DNA of 64,000 nt. Source: Rhizobiales bacterium UBA3584 (lineage in GTDB: Bacteria; Pseudomonadota; Alphaproteobacteria; Rhizobiales; Devosiaceae). The notes under the pieces were generated by a model. It saw only the letters and a program-made list of their open reading frames with translations, searched no databases and was not told the origin of the DNA. Position numbers and translations under genes: made by a program. This document shows positions 47,039-56,930 of the stretch, piece by piece (position 1 is the first letter of the stretch; each line of letters opens with the position of its first letter). The stretch covers positions 11,329-75,328 of the forward strand of contig DFMV01000006.1 in the NCBI GenBank assembly GCA_002375765.1, in the 5' to 3' direction.

Positions 47039-49687
47039 CTACGGGCGAGCGTGTGCCATGTGCCCACCCGCGCCATCCCCGCCGGTCTGATGCCCGCCCA
47101 CCCCGAAGACGAAGCGTGCGTAAAACCAGCTCACGGCCAGAAGCGCCAACCCGAGCCCAAGGAACGAGCCGATCCTCCAAAGCCCTTCGAGCCCGCCCAT
47201 ATCGAAAATGAACAGCTTGCCCACGGTCGCCAGCGCCACGCCGAGCGAGGCGATGCGGATCGCCTGCGCATCGCGCACCGTGCCCAGCCACAACAGGCCG
47301 AACGCAAAGGCCAGCATGCCGCCCGTATAGGCATAGCGCTCGACGCGCAGCGTTTCGCCCTGCAACAGATCGGGATGGAACCCGTGCCGGATGGCAATCA
47401 GCATCGCGACAAATGCCGTGACCCCACCAAGCGCCTGAAACCCGTTTCCGGCCCAGCGGCCCGCCGCCCCTCCGGTCGGCCTCATCAGCCTTCCGATCGC
47501 CACCAGCAGCGCACTGGCCAAAACCAGCGTAAGAGTCGCCAGGTTAAACGCCGCAATGCCGCGCACTGCGATCACCGGCCAGAAATCGGCGACCGGCACG
47601 ATCGCCAGCCGCACCAGCGCCAGCCCGGCCAGAACGGCAACGATCGACCCGCCCAAAAAAAGCCCCTGCCGGTCAGATCGCGCCGCCACCCAAAGCCCCG
47701 CCGCGCCGATCCCCAATTGCAGCGGGAACCACAATGGCCCGTACTCAAAGACATTGCGCACCGGATCGTCTCCCGCCAGCGGCGCGATAACCAGATGCAC
47801 CCCGAGCGCCAGTGTCGATATGCCAACAAAATCGATGGCTCCGATCAGCCTGTCTCTGGCGGCCGAGGCAAACAGCGTCGCTCCAGCCAAAAGCGCCAGC
47901 CCCGGCACGATCAAGACCATCCACGGCGCATCGTCGAGCGCCACAACAGGAACGAATTCGCCATACGGCCATTGCGACACATCGGCCGCGAAATCGGTGG
48001 CAATGGCATGCCCCAGCGCAATCAGGCCGAGATACGCCACCAGGTACAAAACGGCAAGATAGAGCAGTATGCGAAGCCCGTAGCGCCAGAACACCAGCCC
48101 CAGTCCCGCCACTTGCAACGCCGCCGAAAGCGCATAATAGCCCGGCTCGACCAAAAGCCCGATCGCCACCGATACCAACCCGCTCGCCCCCGCCGCCAGC
48201 GGCGGCGCTATCTGGGTGGAGGCGCTCGTCCTGCGCACGGCAAACAGGATACCGACAACCACAATCGCCAGCCCCCCGCAGAGGCCGGCCCAGACTTGCG
48301 GAACATCGCGCGCCCCCGCCCAGCCATCGAAATCGACGAGCGCAGTGAGAAGCGCCACCATCAGCGTCGCCATTCCGGCACTCGCCCAGATCCTTGGCGC
48401 ACGCCCCGCCACGATATGGATGACCGCAGCACCAAGCAAAATCGGCAGCGCCGGGATCAAAACCCCCACCCGCACCCCCGGTTCGGGATCGCGCCAGATC
48501 ACCAGCGCCGCAGCAAACCCGACCATGGCCACACCGGCCAGATCCATCCGTCTTGGCCGCAAGACCGATGCCAGGGAATTGAAAGCCAGCCACGCGACAA
48601 ATCCCGGCCAGAAAGGGGTTCCAATCTGGCTTTCAATTCCCAGAAGGATCAGCATCAGAACCGATCCACCCGCAGCCGCAATCGGTCCGTCGCGACGCAT
48701 GATTTCGGATTTTTCGCTCAACGGCATTATCAATTCGGCTGCAACCGGCACCATCGCGACGGCCAGCAGCCAGAGCGTTAGCGGCAGGCCGTCGGCCCAT
48801 TGCCCAAACCCGAAGGAAAGCCAGCCCCAGCCCAATCCCCAGAGCAGCGCCAGCCCGCTTGAAAACAGCGCACTCGTCCACCACCCGCGCCATGCCGCCA
48901 CCGCGTGGGAGGCAACAAGCACCATGCAAAGATACCCCAGCAGCGTCCATCCATCGGGCAGTTCGCCCAGAAAGCCGGGGGCCAGATAGCCCCCCAGCAA
49001 GCCGAGCACCAACACCATCCGGCCGAACACCAGCGCGATTGCGATGGCCACAAGCGCCACCAGCCCGCTTCCCACAGCGCCCCAGGCCACCGGCCAGAAG
49101 TGGAAGACCGAAGTGGCCAGATAGCAGGTGGCATAGCCCAACCCGATGGCGACGGCGGCCAGCGCCCCCGAAATCCGCTCGAAATTGGCGATTCCCCGCC
49201 AGCGCACCAGCGCCGCCGCGGCCAGAAAGACTCCGGACCCGATCCCGCACGCCCACACCCGCACTGCCGGCGTAAAGATACCCTGTTCCATGGCGTAGGC
49301 GGCAAACAGAAACGCCGCGAACAACAGCAACGCCGCCCCGCCCCAGACCGGCAGGCGCACCCCCAGCATGTGCTCCCAATTTACCGCCGCGCGTTCAGAC
49401 CGGTCGTTGGCCGCAACCTCACTCGCCTGAGCCCGCATCCAGGGCCCCTGCGCCACGTTCGACGCCCATCCGATATCGCCCTCGTCATCGTCGTCTTTGC
49501 CCGCCTTCGCGCGCGCGATGGGCTCGATCGCGGGTTCGGCCCCCGCCGCCGGCTTGGCCCGGGCCGCAGCAACGCCCCCACCGTTCTCGAGTGCCTCTAC
49601 CCGCTTTTTCAGCCTGTTGATGTTCCGATGCGCGCTGAAAACCACAGCGGCCAGCACAATAACGATGATGAGCAGAAATTCTTCCAT
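47039..49687 (-). CDS. DUF2339 multi-pass membrane protein
   Basis: Very hydrophobic inner-membrane protein of 882 aa with roughly two dozen helices, uncharacterised DUF2339 family. An N-terminal helix (FLLIIVIVLAAVVFSAHRNI), a short coiled coil (LKKRVEALENGG), an Ala/Pro/Lys linker, then WEHMLGVRLPVWGGAALLLF begin the membrane core. ATG 49687 is chosen because the first helix starts there; the frame is open to 49741. Long antisense frames here are GC artefacts. Monocistronic. Confidence 0.85.
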   Translation of the reverse strand: MEEFLLIIVIVLAAVVFSAHRNINRLKKRVEALENGGGVAAARAKPAAGAEPAIEPIARAKAGKDDDDEGDIGWASNVAQGPWMRAQASEVAANDRSERAAVNWEHMLGVRLPVWGGAALLLFAAFLFAAYAMEQGIFTPAVRVWACGIGSGVFLAAAALVRWRGIANFERISGALAAVAIGLGYATCYLATSVFHFWPVAWGAVGSGLVALVAIAIALVFGRMVLVLGLLGGYLAPGFLGELPDGWTLLGYLCMVLVASHAVAAWRGWWTSALFSSGLALLWGLGWGWLSFGFGQWADGLPLTLWLLAVAMVPVAAELIMPLSEKSEIMRRDGPIAAAGGSVLMLILLGIESQIGTPFWPGFVAWLAFNSLASVLRPRRMDLAGVAMVGFAAALVIWRDPEPGVRVGVLIPALPILLGAAVIHIVAGRAPRIWASAGMATLMVALLTALVDFDGWAGARDVPQVWAGLCGGLAIVVVGILFAVRRTSASTQIAPPLAAGASGLVSVAIGLLVEPGYYALSAALQVAGLGLVFWRYGLRILLYLAVLYLVAYLGLIALGHAIATDFAADVSQWPYGEFVPVVALDDAPWMVLIVPGLALLAGATLFASAARDRLIGAIDFVGISTLALGVHLVIAPLAGDDPVRNVFEYGPLWFPLQLGIGAAGLWVAARSDRQGLFLGGSIVAVLAGLALVRLAIVPVADFWPVIAVRGIAAFNLATLTLVLASALLVAIGRLMRPTGGAAGRWAGNGFQALGGVTAFVAMLIAIRHGFHPDLLQGETLRVERYAYTGGMLAFAFGLLWLGTVRDAQAIRIASLGVALATVGKLFIFDMGGLEGLWRIGSFLGLGLALLAVSWFYARFVFGVGGHQTGGDGAGGHMAHARP

Positions 49688-49809
49688 GCGTCCTCCGCCC
49701 GCCCTTGTAACAGGCGCGACGGCGGCGGCAACCACCGGCATGCGGTCTCATCAACAGCTAAAACCAATTGCCTCATGACGGCCACGTGCGAACCCTATAA
49801 GAAGCGCCT

Positions 49810-50778
49810 ATGAAGCGCTTTGTCACAATGATCGTCGCCGTCGTCGCCGTCTCGGTTCTCTGGATGGTTGGCTGGTTCTACATCGCCGGCCAGATCCGCG
49901 CCGAGATCGAATATCTCGCCCTGGCTAATGGCGTCAGCCAGCCGCGCCTGGTCTGCGACCGGCTCGATGTGGGCGGCGCGCCCTTTTCCTTTTCCCCCCA
50001 TTGCACCAATGCGCAGATCACCTCGGGCGATATGGCGATCACTTTGACCGAGCTGAGCGGCACCGCGCTGTTTTACAGCCCCACCCACATCCAGCTTTTC
50101 GCCACCGGCCCCGCGCAGATCACAGATGCCTTCACTGGTGCCACCCAGGAGATGCGCTGGTCGAACCTGCATGCCAGCCTGCGGCTCGACGGCGGCATGA
50201 TCGAACGCTTTTCGGCCCTCGCCGACGATCTGGTCTATGCCGACATGCTGATCGGGGAAACAATCATCGGCACCGCCACCCATGGCGAAATCCACCTGCT
50301 CGACGCCACACCCCAGGACGCACAGCCCGGAGCCGGCGCCATCTTTGACACCTACGCCACGCTCGAAGACGTCACCAGCCAGGACCACGCCATAGCCAAC
50401 GGCAGTCTCGTCATCGACGCCAGACTGTCCGGCCTGCCCGACCCCGCGCTCTGGAGCGATCCGCAAGTGCTTGGCTTCTGGCAGGCGCTGGGGGGCGAAC
50501 TGGTCCTGCGCGGCATCGAAGCGAACGCCGACGGGCTTTCACTCACCGCCGAGGGCGCCGCCAGCCTCACCAATACCGGACTGGTCAACGGCACGCTCGA
50601 TATCGCGTCCCGAGGTGTAGCCGAACGCATCGCCGCGCTGGTCGGAGACCCATCGGTCGCCCAGATCGTGCTCGGCAGCCCCGGTGAAGACGGCGTTTCC
50701 CATCAGACCCTGAGGATCGATGACGGCACCGTTGTTGTCGGCATCATTCCGGTCGCCAGCCTGCCGCCTCTATTCTGA
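49810..50778 (+). CDS. DUF2125 family protein
   Basis: Protein of 322 aa anchored by one N-terminal helix (IVAVVAVSVLWMVGWFYIA); the rest is periplasmic, beta-rich and matches DUF2125 (SQPRLVCDRLDVGGAPFSFS, TLTELSGTALFYSPTHIQLF). Function unknown; possibly lipid-transport-like beta structure. Divergent from DUF2339; its 3' end overlaps the prephenate dehydrogenase gene by 9 bp. Confidence 0.85.
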   Translation: MKRFVTMIVAVVAVSVLWMVGWFYIAGQIRAEIEYLALANGVSQPRLVCDRLDVGGAPFSFSPHCTNAQITSGDMAITLTELSGTALFYSPTHIQLFATGPAQITDAFTGATQEMRWSNLHASLRLDGGMIERFSALADDLVYADMLIGETIIGTATHGEIHLLDATPQDAQPGAGAIFDTYATLEDVTSQDHAIANGSLVIDARLSGLPDPALWSDPQVLGFWQALGGELVLRGIEANADGLSLTAEGAASLTNTGLVNGTLDIASRGVAERIAALVGDPSVAQIVLGSPGEDGVSHQTLRIDDGTVVVGIIPVASLPPLF

Positions 50779-51705
50779 GCCAGGCTCGGCGGGCCTGGCA
50801 TCACCATGCGGACGTCCGAAGTCGGGCGCCTCGGTTTCCTGCCCCGCGGCAATGATCGAACGGCGCACCGCACGTGTGCGGGTAAAGAGCGCTTCGAGCG
50901 CCTCGCCATCGCCAACCCGCACAGCACGCTGGAGCACTGAAAGGTCTTCCAGGAATCTTCCCAGCATTTCGAGCACCGCGTCGCGATTGGTCAGAAACAC
51001 GTCGCGCCACATCACCGGATCGGACGCCGCGATACGGGTAAAATCGCGAAACCCCGAAGCCGAGAACTTGATGACTTCCGATTTGGTGTGCTGTTCGAGA
51101 TCGTCAACGGTCCCCACGATATTGTAGGCCACCAGATGGGGCACATGGCTGGTGATCGCCAGCACCATATCGTGGTGGGCCGGGCTCATTGCCTCGACAT
51201 CGGACCCCAGCCCCTTCCAGAACGCTTTCAGCGTTTCCACTGCCTTGGGGTCGGTTCCCTCGGGTGGCGTCAAAACGCACCAGCGGTTTTCAAACAGATC
51301 GGCAAACCCCGCCGATGGCCCCGAATGCTCGGTGCCCGCCAGCGGATGGCCGGGCACGAAATGAACGCCCTCGGGGACATGCGGCCCCACGACATCGACA
51401 ACATGCCCCTTGACCGAACCCACATCGGAAAGGATCGCGCCCTGCTTGAGATGGGGTGCGATTCTAGCTGCAATCGCCTCATAGCTCCCCACAGGAGAGC
51501 ACAGGATCACAAGGTCCGCATCCCTGACCGCTTCGGCTGCGTCAATCGTATAGATGTCCCCCAGCCCGAGCGCCTGCGCCTCATCAAGCGTTTCCTGCCG
51601 CCGCGTCGAAATGGCGATGGTCTTGGCCAGCCCGGCCCGCCGCGCGCCCAGCGCGATGGACGACCCGATCAGCCCGATACCGATAAGGGCGAGTTTCTCG
51701 ATCAT
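50770..51705 (-). CDS. tyrC: Prephenate/arogenate dehydrogenase family protein
   Basis: NAD(P)-dependent dehydrogenase of tyrosine synthesis, 311 aa. Rossmann motif LALIGIGLIGSSIALGARRA opens the protein; CSPVGSYEAIAARI, DVGSVKGHVVD and FVPGHPLAGTEHSG are the TyrA signatures, the last containing the catalytic histidine region. No chorismate mutase domain. Its ATG overlaps the hisC stop by 4 bp (51702-51705), so the two form an operon. Confidence 0.93.
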   Translation of the reverse strand: MIEKLALIGIGLIGSSIALGARRAGLAKTIAISTRRQETLDEAQALGLGDIYTIDAAEAVRDADLVILCSPVGSYEAIAARIAPHLKQGAILSDVGSVKGHVVDVVGPHVPEGVHFVPGHPLAGTEHSGPSAGFADLFENRWCVLTPPEGTDPKAVETLKAFWKGLGSDVEAMSPAHHDMVLAITSHVPHLVAYNIVGTVDDLEQHTKSEVIKFSASGFRDFTRIAASDPVMWRDVFLTNRDAVLEMLGRFLEDLSVLQRAVRVGDGEALEALFTRTRAVRRSIIAAGQETEAPDFGRPHGDARPAEPGSE

Positions 51706-52796
51706 TTTGATTCCATAAAGTCTTTAAACGCCGTGGCGACAGCCTTCATCGCCGCTTCACTGCCAATCGAAATGCGCAAGCCGTTGGCGATCCCGTAGCC
51801 GCCCATTTCCCGCACCACCAGTCCGCGCTCGAGCAGCGCCCCGTTGGCCGCCTTGGCCGCTTCCGCATCATCAAACAGCACGAGAACGAAATTGCCCTGG
51901 CTGGGCAGAACCCGCAGCCGGTTCGAGCTGATCTCCTGGCTCAGCCAGACCCGCCACTTGTCGTTGTGCTCGCGCAACGCCTTGGTAAACGCCACGTCCC
52001 GCGTTGCCGCTTCCGCCGCCACCTGCCCCAGTACCGAAACGTTGAACGGCCCGCGGATCCGGTTGACCGCATCGACAAGATGAGCCGGGCCAAAAAGCCA
52101 GCCCACCCGCGCCGCCGCCAGTCCCATCTTGGAAAAGGTGCGCACCATGACGACGTTTTCGCTGCGCTCGACCAGCGAAATCCCCACGCCGTAGTCCGCT
52201 GCCGTTACATATTCGGCATAGGCGGAATCGATCACCAGCAAGACGTTCGAGGGCAGCCCGGCATGCAGTCGATCCAGTGCCTCGGCGCTCAGATAGGTGC
52301 CGGTGGGGTTGTTGGGATTGGCCAGAAAGACGATTTTCGTCTTGTCCGTCACCGCCGCCAGGATCGCATCCACATCGGCGCAATAATCGGTTTCCGGCGC
52401 CACCACCGGGGTGCCGCCCGCAGCGCGGGTGATGATGGGATAGACCATGAAGCCATATTGGCTCATCACCGCCTCATCCCCATCCCCGATATAGGTCTGG
52501 GCCAGAAGGTGCAGCACTTCGTCCGATCCTGCACCCACGACGATCCGTTCCGGATCGATGCCATGCACCTCCCCCAGCGCCGCGCGCAGATCGCGCGAAG
52601 ACCCCTCGGGATAAATCTCGAGCTTTTCGGCCGCCGCCCTTACCGCCTCGATGGCCTTGGGGCTCGCCCCCAACGGGGATTCATTGGCCGAGAGCTTGAT
52701 CGTATCGCCGGCCTTTTTGCCCGGCGCGCTCGAGCGGCCCGGCACATAGGGGGCAATGGTCAATATCCCCGGTTGCGGAACGGGTTTGTCACTCAT
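51702..52796 (-). CDS. hisC: Histidinol-phosphate / aromatic aminotransferase
   Basis: PLP-dependent class I/II aminotransferase of 364 aa. The PLP lysine lies in VRTFSKMGLAAARVGW; the motif NPNNPTGTYLS and the IKLSANESPLGASPKAIE opening match HisC. Coupling with the arogenate/prephenate dehydrogenase suggests it also aminates aromatic acids. ATG 52796 is used; the long upstream open frame to 53615 is antisense to exoD. Divergent from exoD. Confidence 0.92.
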   Translation of the reverse strand: MSDKPVPQPGILTIAPYVPGRSSAPGKKAGDTIKLSANESPLGASPKAIEAVRAAAEKLEIYPEGSSRDLRAALGEVHGIDPERIVVGAGSDEVLHLLAQTYIGDGDEAVMSQYGFMVYPIITRAAGGTPVVAPETDYCADVDAILAAVTDKTKIVFLANPNNPTGTYLSAEALDRLHAGLPSNVLLVIDSAYAEYVTAADYGVGISLVERSENVVMVRTFSKMGLAAARVGWLFGPAHLVDAVNRIRGPFNVSVLGQVAAEAATRDVAFTKALREHNDKWRVWLSQEISSNRLRVLPSQGNFVLVLFDDAEAAKAANGALLERGLVVREMGGYGIANGLRISIGSEAAMKAVATAFKDFMESK

Positions 52797-52982
52797 GGCG
52801 CTCACACAATTGAGACTGGCGTACCCCCTGTTACGGGGCCGCGCGGACCATAGTGAACCCCAACCTGTAAAGCAATCGCCTCCGGCAAGGACCCGGCAAT
52901 GCGCCCTTTGCCGGTTGATCGGAACACGGCATGACGGCATGATCGCCTCACCTGCAACCACCGTCTTTCGCAAGGCAAGCCC

Positions 52983-53618
52983 ATGACATCCACCGAAGCC
53001 GAACCCACGCCCGTGGAAGTTCAGATCGGTGGCTTGCTCGACGCCCTTCATGCCTCCCAGCAAAAGCCCGATCCGCGCTTCACCGTTGCCAGCCTCATCG
53101 CCGCGCTGGGCGTTCATTCCCATATCGTTGTCATTTTGGTCTTTTCCGTCCTCAACATGGTGCCCGGCCCACCCGGCTATGGCGGCACGATCGCCTTTGC
53201 CATCATCGGCTTTTCCATTGCCATGCTGCTCAATGCGCCTCTGACGCTCCCCGGATGGATCCGGCGCCGAAAGCTCCCGGCCAAGGCGCTGACGCGCGTG
53301 ACCAAGCTCTTTGCCCGCATGGCCGCGGTCATGGCTCGCTTTTCCCGGCCCCGCTACACATTCATCTCCGCCCCGTCCATGCAGCCGCTGCTGGCCCTGT
53401 TCATCATCACGGTCAGCCTTCCCATGATGCTGCCCATCCCCTTTATCAACGCGATCCCCAACACCGGCATCTGCATCCTGTGCCTGGGCTGGATCAACCG
53501 CGACGCCGTCGTCATCATCGCCGGAATTGTCATCGCATTGTTGGGGCTCGCGATCGCTGCGGCTGCCATCTGGGGCGTCTGGCACCTGGCCAACGCGGCT
53601 GTGGGAGCCGTGCAATGA
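52983..53618 (+). CDS. exoD: Exopolysaccharide synthesis protein ExoD
   Basis: Membrane protein of 211 aa of the ExoD family, first described in rhizobial exopolysaccharide synthesis and alkali tolerance. Four hydrophobic segments; family landmarks are SLIAALGVHSHIVVILVFSV and PRYTFISAPSMQPLLALFI. It overlaps the hydrolase gene by 4 bp (53615-53618), so the two are co-translated. Role in this organism not testable from sequence. Confidence 0.88.
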   Translation: MTSTEAEPTPVEVQIGGLLDALHASQQKPDPRFTVASLIAALGVHSHIVVILVFSVLNMVPGPPGYGGTIAFAIIGFSIAMLLNAPLTLPGWIRRRKLPAKALTRVTKLFARMAAVMARFSRPRYTFISAPSMQPLLALFIITVSLPMMLPIPFINAIPNTGICILCLGWINRDAVVIIAGIVIALLGLAIAAAAIWGVWHLANAAVGAVQ

Positions 53619-55348
53619 TGCCCGTTTTCCGGCCCATACGGCCGGTTCGCCGGTATATCCTGAACCTGCCCGCTGGCGGGGTGTTTCTCGGGCTGGTGTT
53701 TTTCGCCCTCTCGCTCACCCCCTCACTCATCCCCCGCCATTTTTTAATCCAGGGCGTCCTGTCGGGCTGCGTGTTCGCCGCCGGCTATGGCATCGGGGTG
53801 TTTCTCGAGTGGCTCTGGAATTTCATGGGCCTCAAGCCGCCATCCCGCCGCCGCTGGGTGAGGTACGCCCAATGGGCGATGATTGGCGCTGGAGTGGCCT
53901 TCACATTCATTTGCCTGTGGCTTTCGACCGGCTGGCAGAATTCGATCCGCGCGGTCATGGACATGCCTTCGGTCCAGTCCAACCAGCCTATTTATGTCGT
54001 CGCTATCGCTGTCCTCCCGGCTCTGATCCTGATCGCGCTCGGCACGCTGCTCGTCTCGGGCGTGCGGCTGATCTCGGGCTGGCTGCGGCCGATTATCCCG
54101 CCCCGCGTCGCACTGGTGGTCGGCATCGTGGTGGTCACTATCCTTACCAACATCACCGTCAATGGCGTGCTCGCCCGCTGGGCCTTTGCAGCCGCCGACA
54201 GGTTCTATGCCAATCTCGATACCCTGGCCGGCGCCTACGAGGAACAGCCCGAAAATCCCCTGCGCTCGGGCAGCGCGGCCTCGCTTGTCGATTGGTCGAC
54301 CATTGGGCTCGATGCCCGCGTCTATGTCCAGTCCGGCCCCACCGCCGCAGAAATCGAGGAAGTCACCAACAAGCCCGCCATCGATCCGCTGCGCGTCTAT
54401 GTGGGCTTGCGCTCGGCCGAAACCGTCGAGGAACGCGCCAGGCTGGCGCTCGATGAAATGCTGCGCGTCGGCGCCTTCGAGCGCTCAGTTCTCGTTATCA
54501 TCATGCCGGTGGGCACCGGCTGGGTGCAGCCGCCAGCCATCGACACGCTCGAATTTCTCCACGGCGGCGACGTAGCCAGCGTCGCCCTGCAATATTCCTA
54601 CCTCACCAGCTCGCTCTCTTTGGTGTCCGAACCCAATGTCGGGGTGGAGGCAGCCCGCGCCCTGTTCGATATCGTTTATGCCTATTGGAGCGAGCTGCCG
54701 CCCGATACCCGGCCCGAACTGTACCTCCACGGCCTCAGCCTCGGCGCCTATTCTTCCCAAGCCTCGATCAACCTTTTCGATATCCTGTCCAACCCCATAG
54801 CGGGCGCGCTCTGGGTCGGCCCACCCTTTGCCAGCCAGATCTGGCGCGACGTCACCGGCGCCCGCAATCCCCTGAGCCCAGCCTGGCTGCCGCAAGTGGG
54901 CGATGGCTCCATCGTGCGCTACGCCAACCAGTTTGAGGGCCTTGAGACCGGGGCCGGGAATTGGGGGCCGCTGCGCCTGTTCTACCTGCAATATGGGTCC
55001 GACCCCGTGGTATTTTTCGACCCCGGCATGGTCTATCGCAGCCCCGCATGGCTGGAGGGTCGGCGCGCGCCCGATGTCTCGCCCGATCTCAACTGGTATC
55101 CGGTGGTCACCTTCCTGCAGGTGACCTTCGATCTGCTCCTCGCCCAGGCCACCCCGGTCGGCTACGGTCATGTCTATGCGCCCCAGCACTATCTCAAGGC
55201 CTGGATCGAAGTGACCGAACCCGAGGGCTGGACCGAACCCGAGCTCGATGCCCTCACCGAGCGTCTCACCCGCGCCGGCACCTATCGCGACATCGTCGGC
55301 GGCTGGTTCCGGGACCCCGACATTGCCTCGGAGGATGGCGTTCGATAA
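53615..55348 (+). CDS. Membrane alpha/beta-hydrolase family protein
   Basis: Protein of 577 aa. The N-terminal third has about five transmembrane helices (GGVFLGLVFFALSLTPSLIP; AIAVLPALILIALGTLLV); the C-terminal domain is an alpha/beta hydrolase with nucleophile elbow GLSLG in LYLHGLSLGAYSSQAS. This matches the uncharacterised Abhydrolase_9 type. ATGA overlap with exoD. The large C-terminal domain probably faces the periplasm. Substrate unknown. Confidence 0.85.
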   Translation: MMPVFRPIRPVRRYILNLPAGGVFLGLVFFALSLTPSLIPRHFLIQGVLSGCVFAAGYGIGVFLEWLWNFMGLKPPSRRRWVRYAQWAMIGAGVAFTFICLWLSTGWQNSIRAVMDMPSVQSNQPIYVVAIAVLPALILIALGTLLVSGVRLISGWLRPIIPPRVALVVGIVVVTILTNITVNGVLARWAFAAADRFYANLDTLAGAYEEQPENPLRSGSAASLVDWSTIGLDARVYVQSGPTAAEIEEVTNKPAIDPLRVYVGLRSAETVEERARLALDEMLRVGAFERSVLVIIMPVGTGWVQPPAIDTLEFLHGGDVASVALQYSYLTSSLSLVSEPNVGVEAARALFDIVYAYWSELPPDTRPELYLHGLSLGAYSSQASINLFDILSNPIAGALWVGPPFASQIWRDVTGARNPLSPAWLPQVGDGSIVRYANQFEGLETGAGNWGPLRLFYLQYGSDPVVFFDPGMVYRSPAWLEGRRAPDVSPDLNWYPVVTFLQVTFDLLLAQATPVGYGHVYAPQHYLKAWIEVTEPEGWTEPELDALTERLTRAGTYRDIVGGWFRDPDIASEDGVR

Positions 55349-55381
55349 GTTGGGAAATCAAATCCGCCGGAGGGCTCCCCA

Positions 55382-55753
55382 ATGATCCACGCCGTTCTCT
55401 GGCAACGCATCGAAGGACTGCTCGTCCTTGCCGCCGGGCTCGCACTGTTTTTCCATTTCAACGACACCATGCCCTGGTGGGTCGCTCTGCTGATCTTTTT
55501 TGCCCCCGATCTGAGCTTTATCGCTTATGCCTTCGGCCCGCGCGTTGGCGCATTCTGCTACAATCTGGTCCATATCTATGGCTTCGGCGCCGCCCTTTTG
55601 GCCGTGGGCGTTCTGGCCGCCATCCCGCTGCTGACCGTGCTCGGCGCCCTGTGGCTGGCCCATTGCGGCCTCGACCGCATGTTCGGCTATGGGCTCAAAT
55701 CCCCCGAAGGCTTTTCCGTCACCCATCTGGGCCGTATCGGCAAACAGCAATAG
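55382..55753 (+). CDS. DUF4260 family membrane protein
   Basis: Small membrane protein of 123 aa with four helices. Landmarks are PWWVALLIFFAPDLSFIAYA, HIYGFGAALL and the C-terminal HCGLDRMFGYGLKSPEGFSV, diagnostic of DUF4260. Function unknown. It follows the hydrolase gene by 33 bp and is convergent with the DUF1284 gene. Confidence 0.88.
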   Translation: MIHAVLWQRIEGLLVLAAGLALFFHFNDTMPWWVALLIFFAPDLSFIAYAFGPRVGAFCYNLVHIYGFGAALLAVGVLAAIPLLTVLGALWLAHCGLDRMFGYGLKSPEGFSVTHLGRIGKQQ

Positions 55754-55779
55754 CGGCCGTTTGTCGTGCCGGCCCGGCC

Positions 55780-56211
55780 TCACTCCCGCGAGGTGGGCAG
55801 CACGACGTCAACAAAACCGCTGGCAGCGATCGCATTGCACATTTCTTGCCATTCGCATCCTGCGCAGGCCCCACGGATTGAGCGTTCGGCAAATGCCGCC
55901 CGCATCCGCTTCAAACGCCCGCTCTCGAGCGATAACGAGACTCCCGCGTCGATGGGCGTACCCAGCAACGTGGAGAGATCGCGCGCCGCCGCGCGATCCC
56001 GTTCGATGACGCTTTCGCGCCAACAATGGGGTTCTGCATCACCGAGGAGCGGTGCGCAGATATCGTCCGGCCCACCGACAATCACGATGTCTTCGCCCTC
56101 CGCGATGCGTTGTACGACCAAATCATAATTGGCCGTAAACCGGGCGCTATAACCTTTGCCGACATAGGCCAGCACGCAAAGCAGGTGATGGGGCCGAAGC
56201 CTTATCGTCAT
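55780..56211 (-). CDS. DUF1284 domain protein
   Basis: Protein of 143 aa opening TIRLRPHHLLCVLAYVGKGY. It has several cysteines, including ACAGCEWQEMC near the C-terminus, and HCW in the middle, so a metal or Fe-S cluster is plausible (inference). DUF1284 is uncharacterised. Its ATG overlaps the bioY stop by 4 bp (56208-56211), so it belongs to the BioR-controlled biotin-uptake operon. Confidence 0.85.
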   Translation of the reverse strand: MTIRLRPHHLLCVLAYVGKGYSARFTANYDLVVQRIAEGEDIVIVGGPDDICAPLLGDAEPHCWRESVIERDRAAARDLSTLLGTPIDAGVSLSLESGRLKRMRAAFAERSIRGACAGCEWQEMCNAIAASGFVDVVLPTSRE

Positions 56212-56798
56212 TGGCCCGCGCGCCGGCTGCCCCGCTCGCCCAGGGCGAGCACGGCGGCACCGAGCCCCGACTTCAGCACGCCACCCAAAAGGAAAGGCAT
56301 GACTCCGTGGATGACCGCCTGTTCGCCGCCGATCAGGACGGCAAGCCACGCGGCACCGATGACAAGACACGCTCCATTGCTCGCCAGCATGCTGACGAAG
56401 GCAAGGATGGGGTGTTTTCCGTTCCAGCCTTTCTCCGCCAGCCAGCCCGTCAGCGCGGCACAAACCGGGAAAGCCAGGAGATAGCCGGCGGTCGGACCGG
56501 CGAAATGCTGCACCCCTCCAGCGCCCCCGGCCAGAACCGGCAGGCCGACAGCGGCCTCCGCCAGCCAGGCACAGACCGTTATCGCACCCAGCCGCCAGCC
56601 AAAAAGGGCACCAATAAGTGCGACGCCGAAGGTCTGCATGGTGACCGGAACCGGCACCATGGGCACTTCGATATACGAACACAGCGCCAGAAACAGCGTG
56701 CCCACCACCACCGCTCCGACTTGCCAGGCGACCGAACGGCGATCCAGATCGAGCGGACTATAGACAGATTTGGCTGTGGGCGCGCTGACAGTGTTCAC
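56208..56798 (-). CDS. bioY: Biotin transporter BioY
   Basis: Substrate-binding membrane subunit of biotin uptake, 196 aa, six helices. Landmarks are VPMVPVPVTMQTFGVALIGA, AGGAGGVQHFAGPTAGYLLA and VIHGVMPFLLGGVLKSGLGA. It uses a GTG start (56798) with AGGAG ahead. A BioR box (56820-56829) lies just upstream of the ribosome-binding site. bioM/bioN genes for the ATPase and linker are not adjacent. Confidence 0.94.
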   Translation of the reverse strand: MNTVSAPTAKSVYSPLDLDRRSVAWQVGAVVVGTLFLALCSYIEVPMVPVPVTMQTFGVALIGALFGWRLGAITVCAWLAEAAVGLPVLAGGAGGVQHFAGPTAGYLLAFPVCAALTGWLAEKGWNGKHPILAFVSMLASNGACLVIGAAWLAVLIGGEQAVIHGVMPFLLGGVLKSGLGAAVLALGERGSRRAGQ

Positions 56799-56819
56799 GA
56801 TATTTCTCCTGATGATAAA

Positions 56820-56829
56820 TTATAGATAA
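56820..56829 (-). promoter_or_regulatory. BioR box upstream of bioY
   Basis: TTATAGATAA fits the known alphaproteobacterial BioR site TTATMKATAA. It is 22 bp before the bioY start codon. A degenerate second copy follows (TTATAGAATC, 56831-56840). Confidence 0.85.
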
Positions 56830-56930
56830 TTTATAGAATCTATCGCTAAATAATCCACAAAAGTACAAACATGGCAAGGCCGGTTGAACCGGCCCTCCTT
56901 GGATCGGAGGTTGGAGCGAGCGTTGGAAGC

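Noticed and set aside
46988..48781. 597-aa open frame antisense to the DUF2339 gene
   Set aside because: Composition is dominated by Arg, Gln, His and Pro as expected for antisense of a hydrophobic coding sequence.
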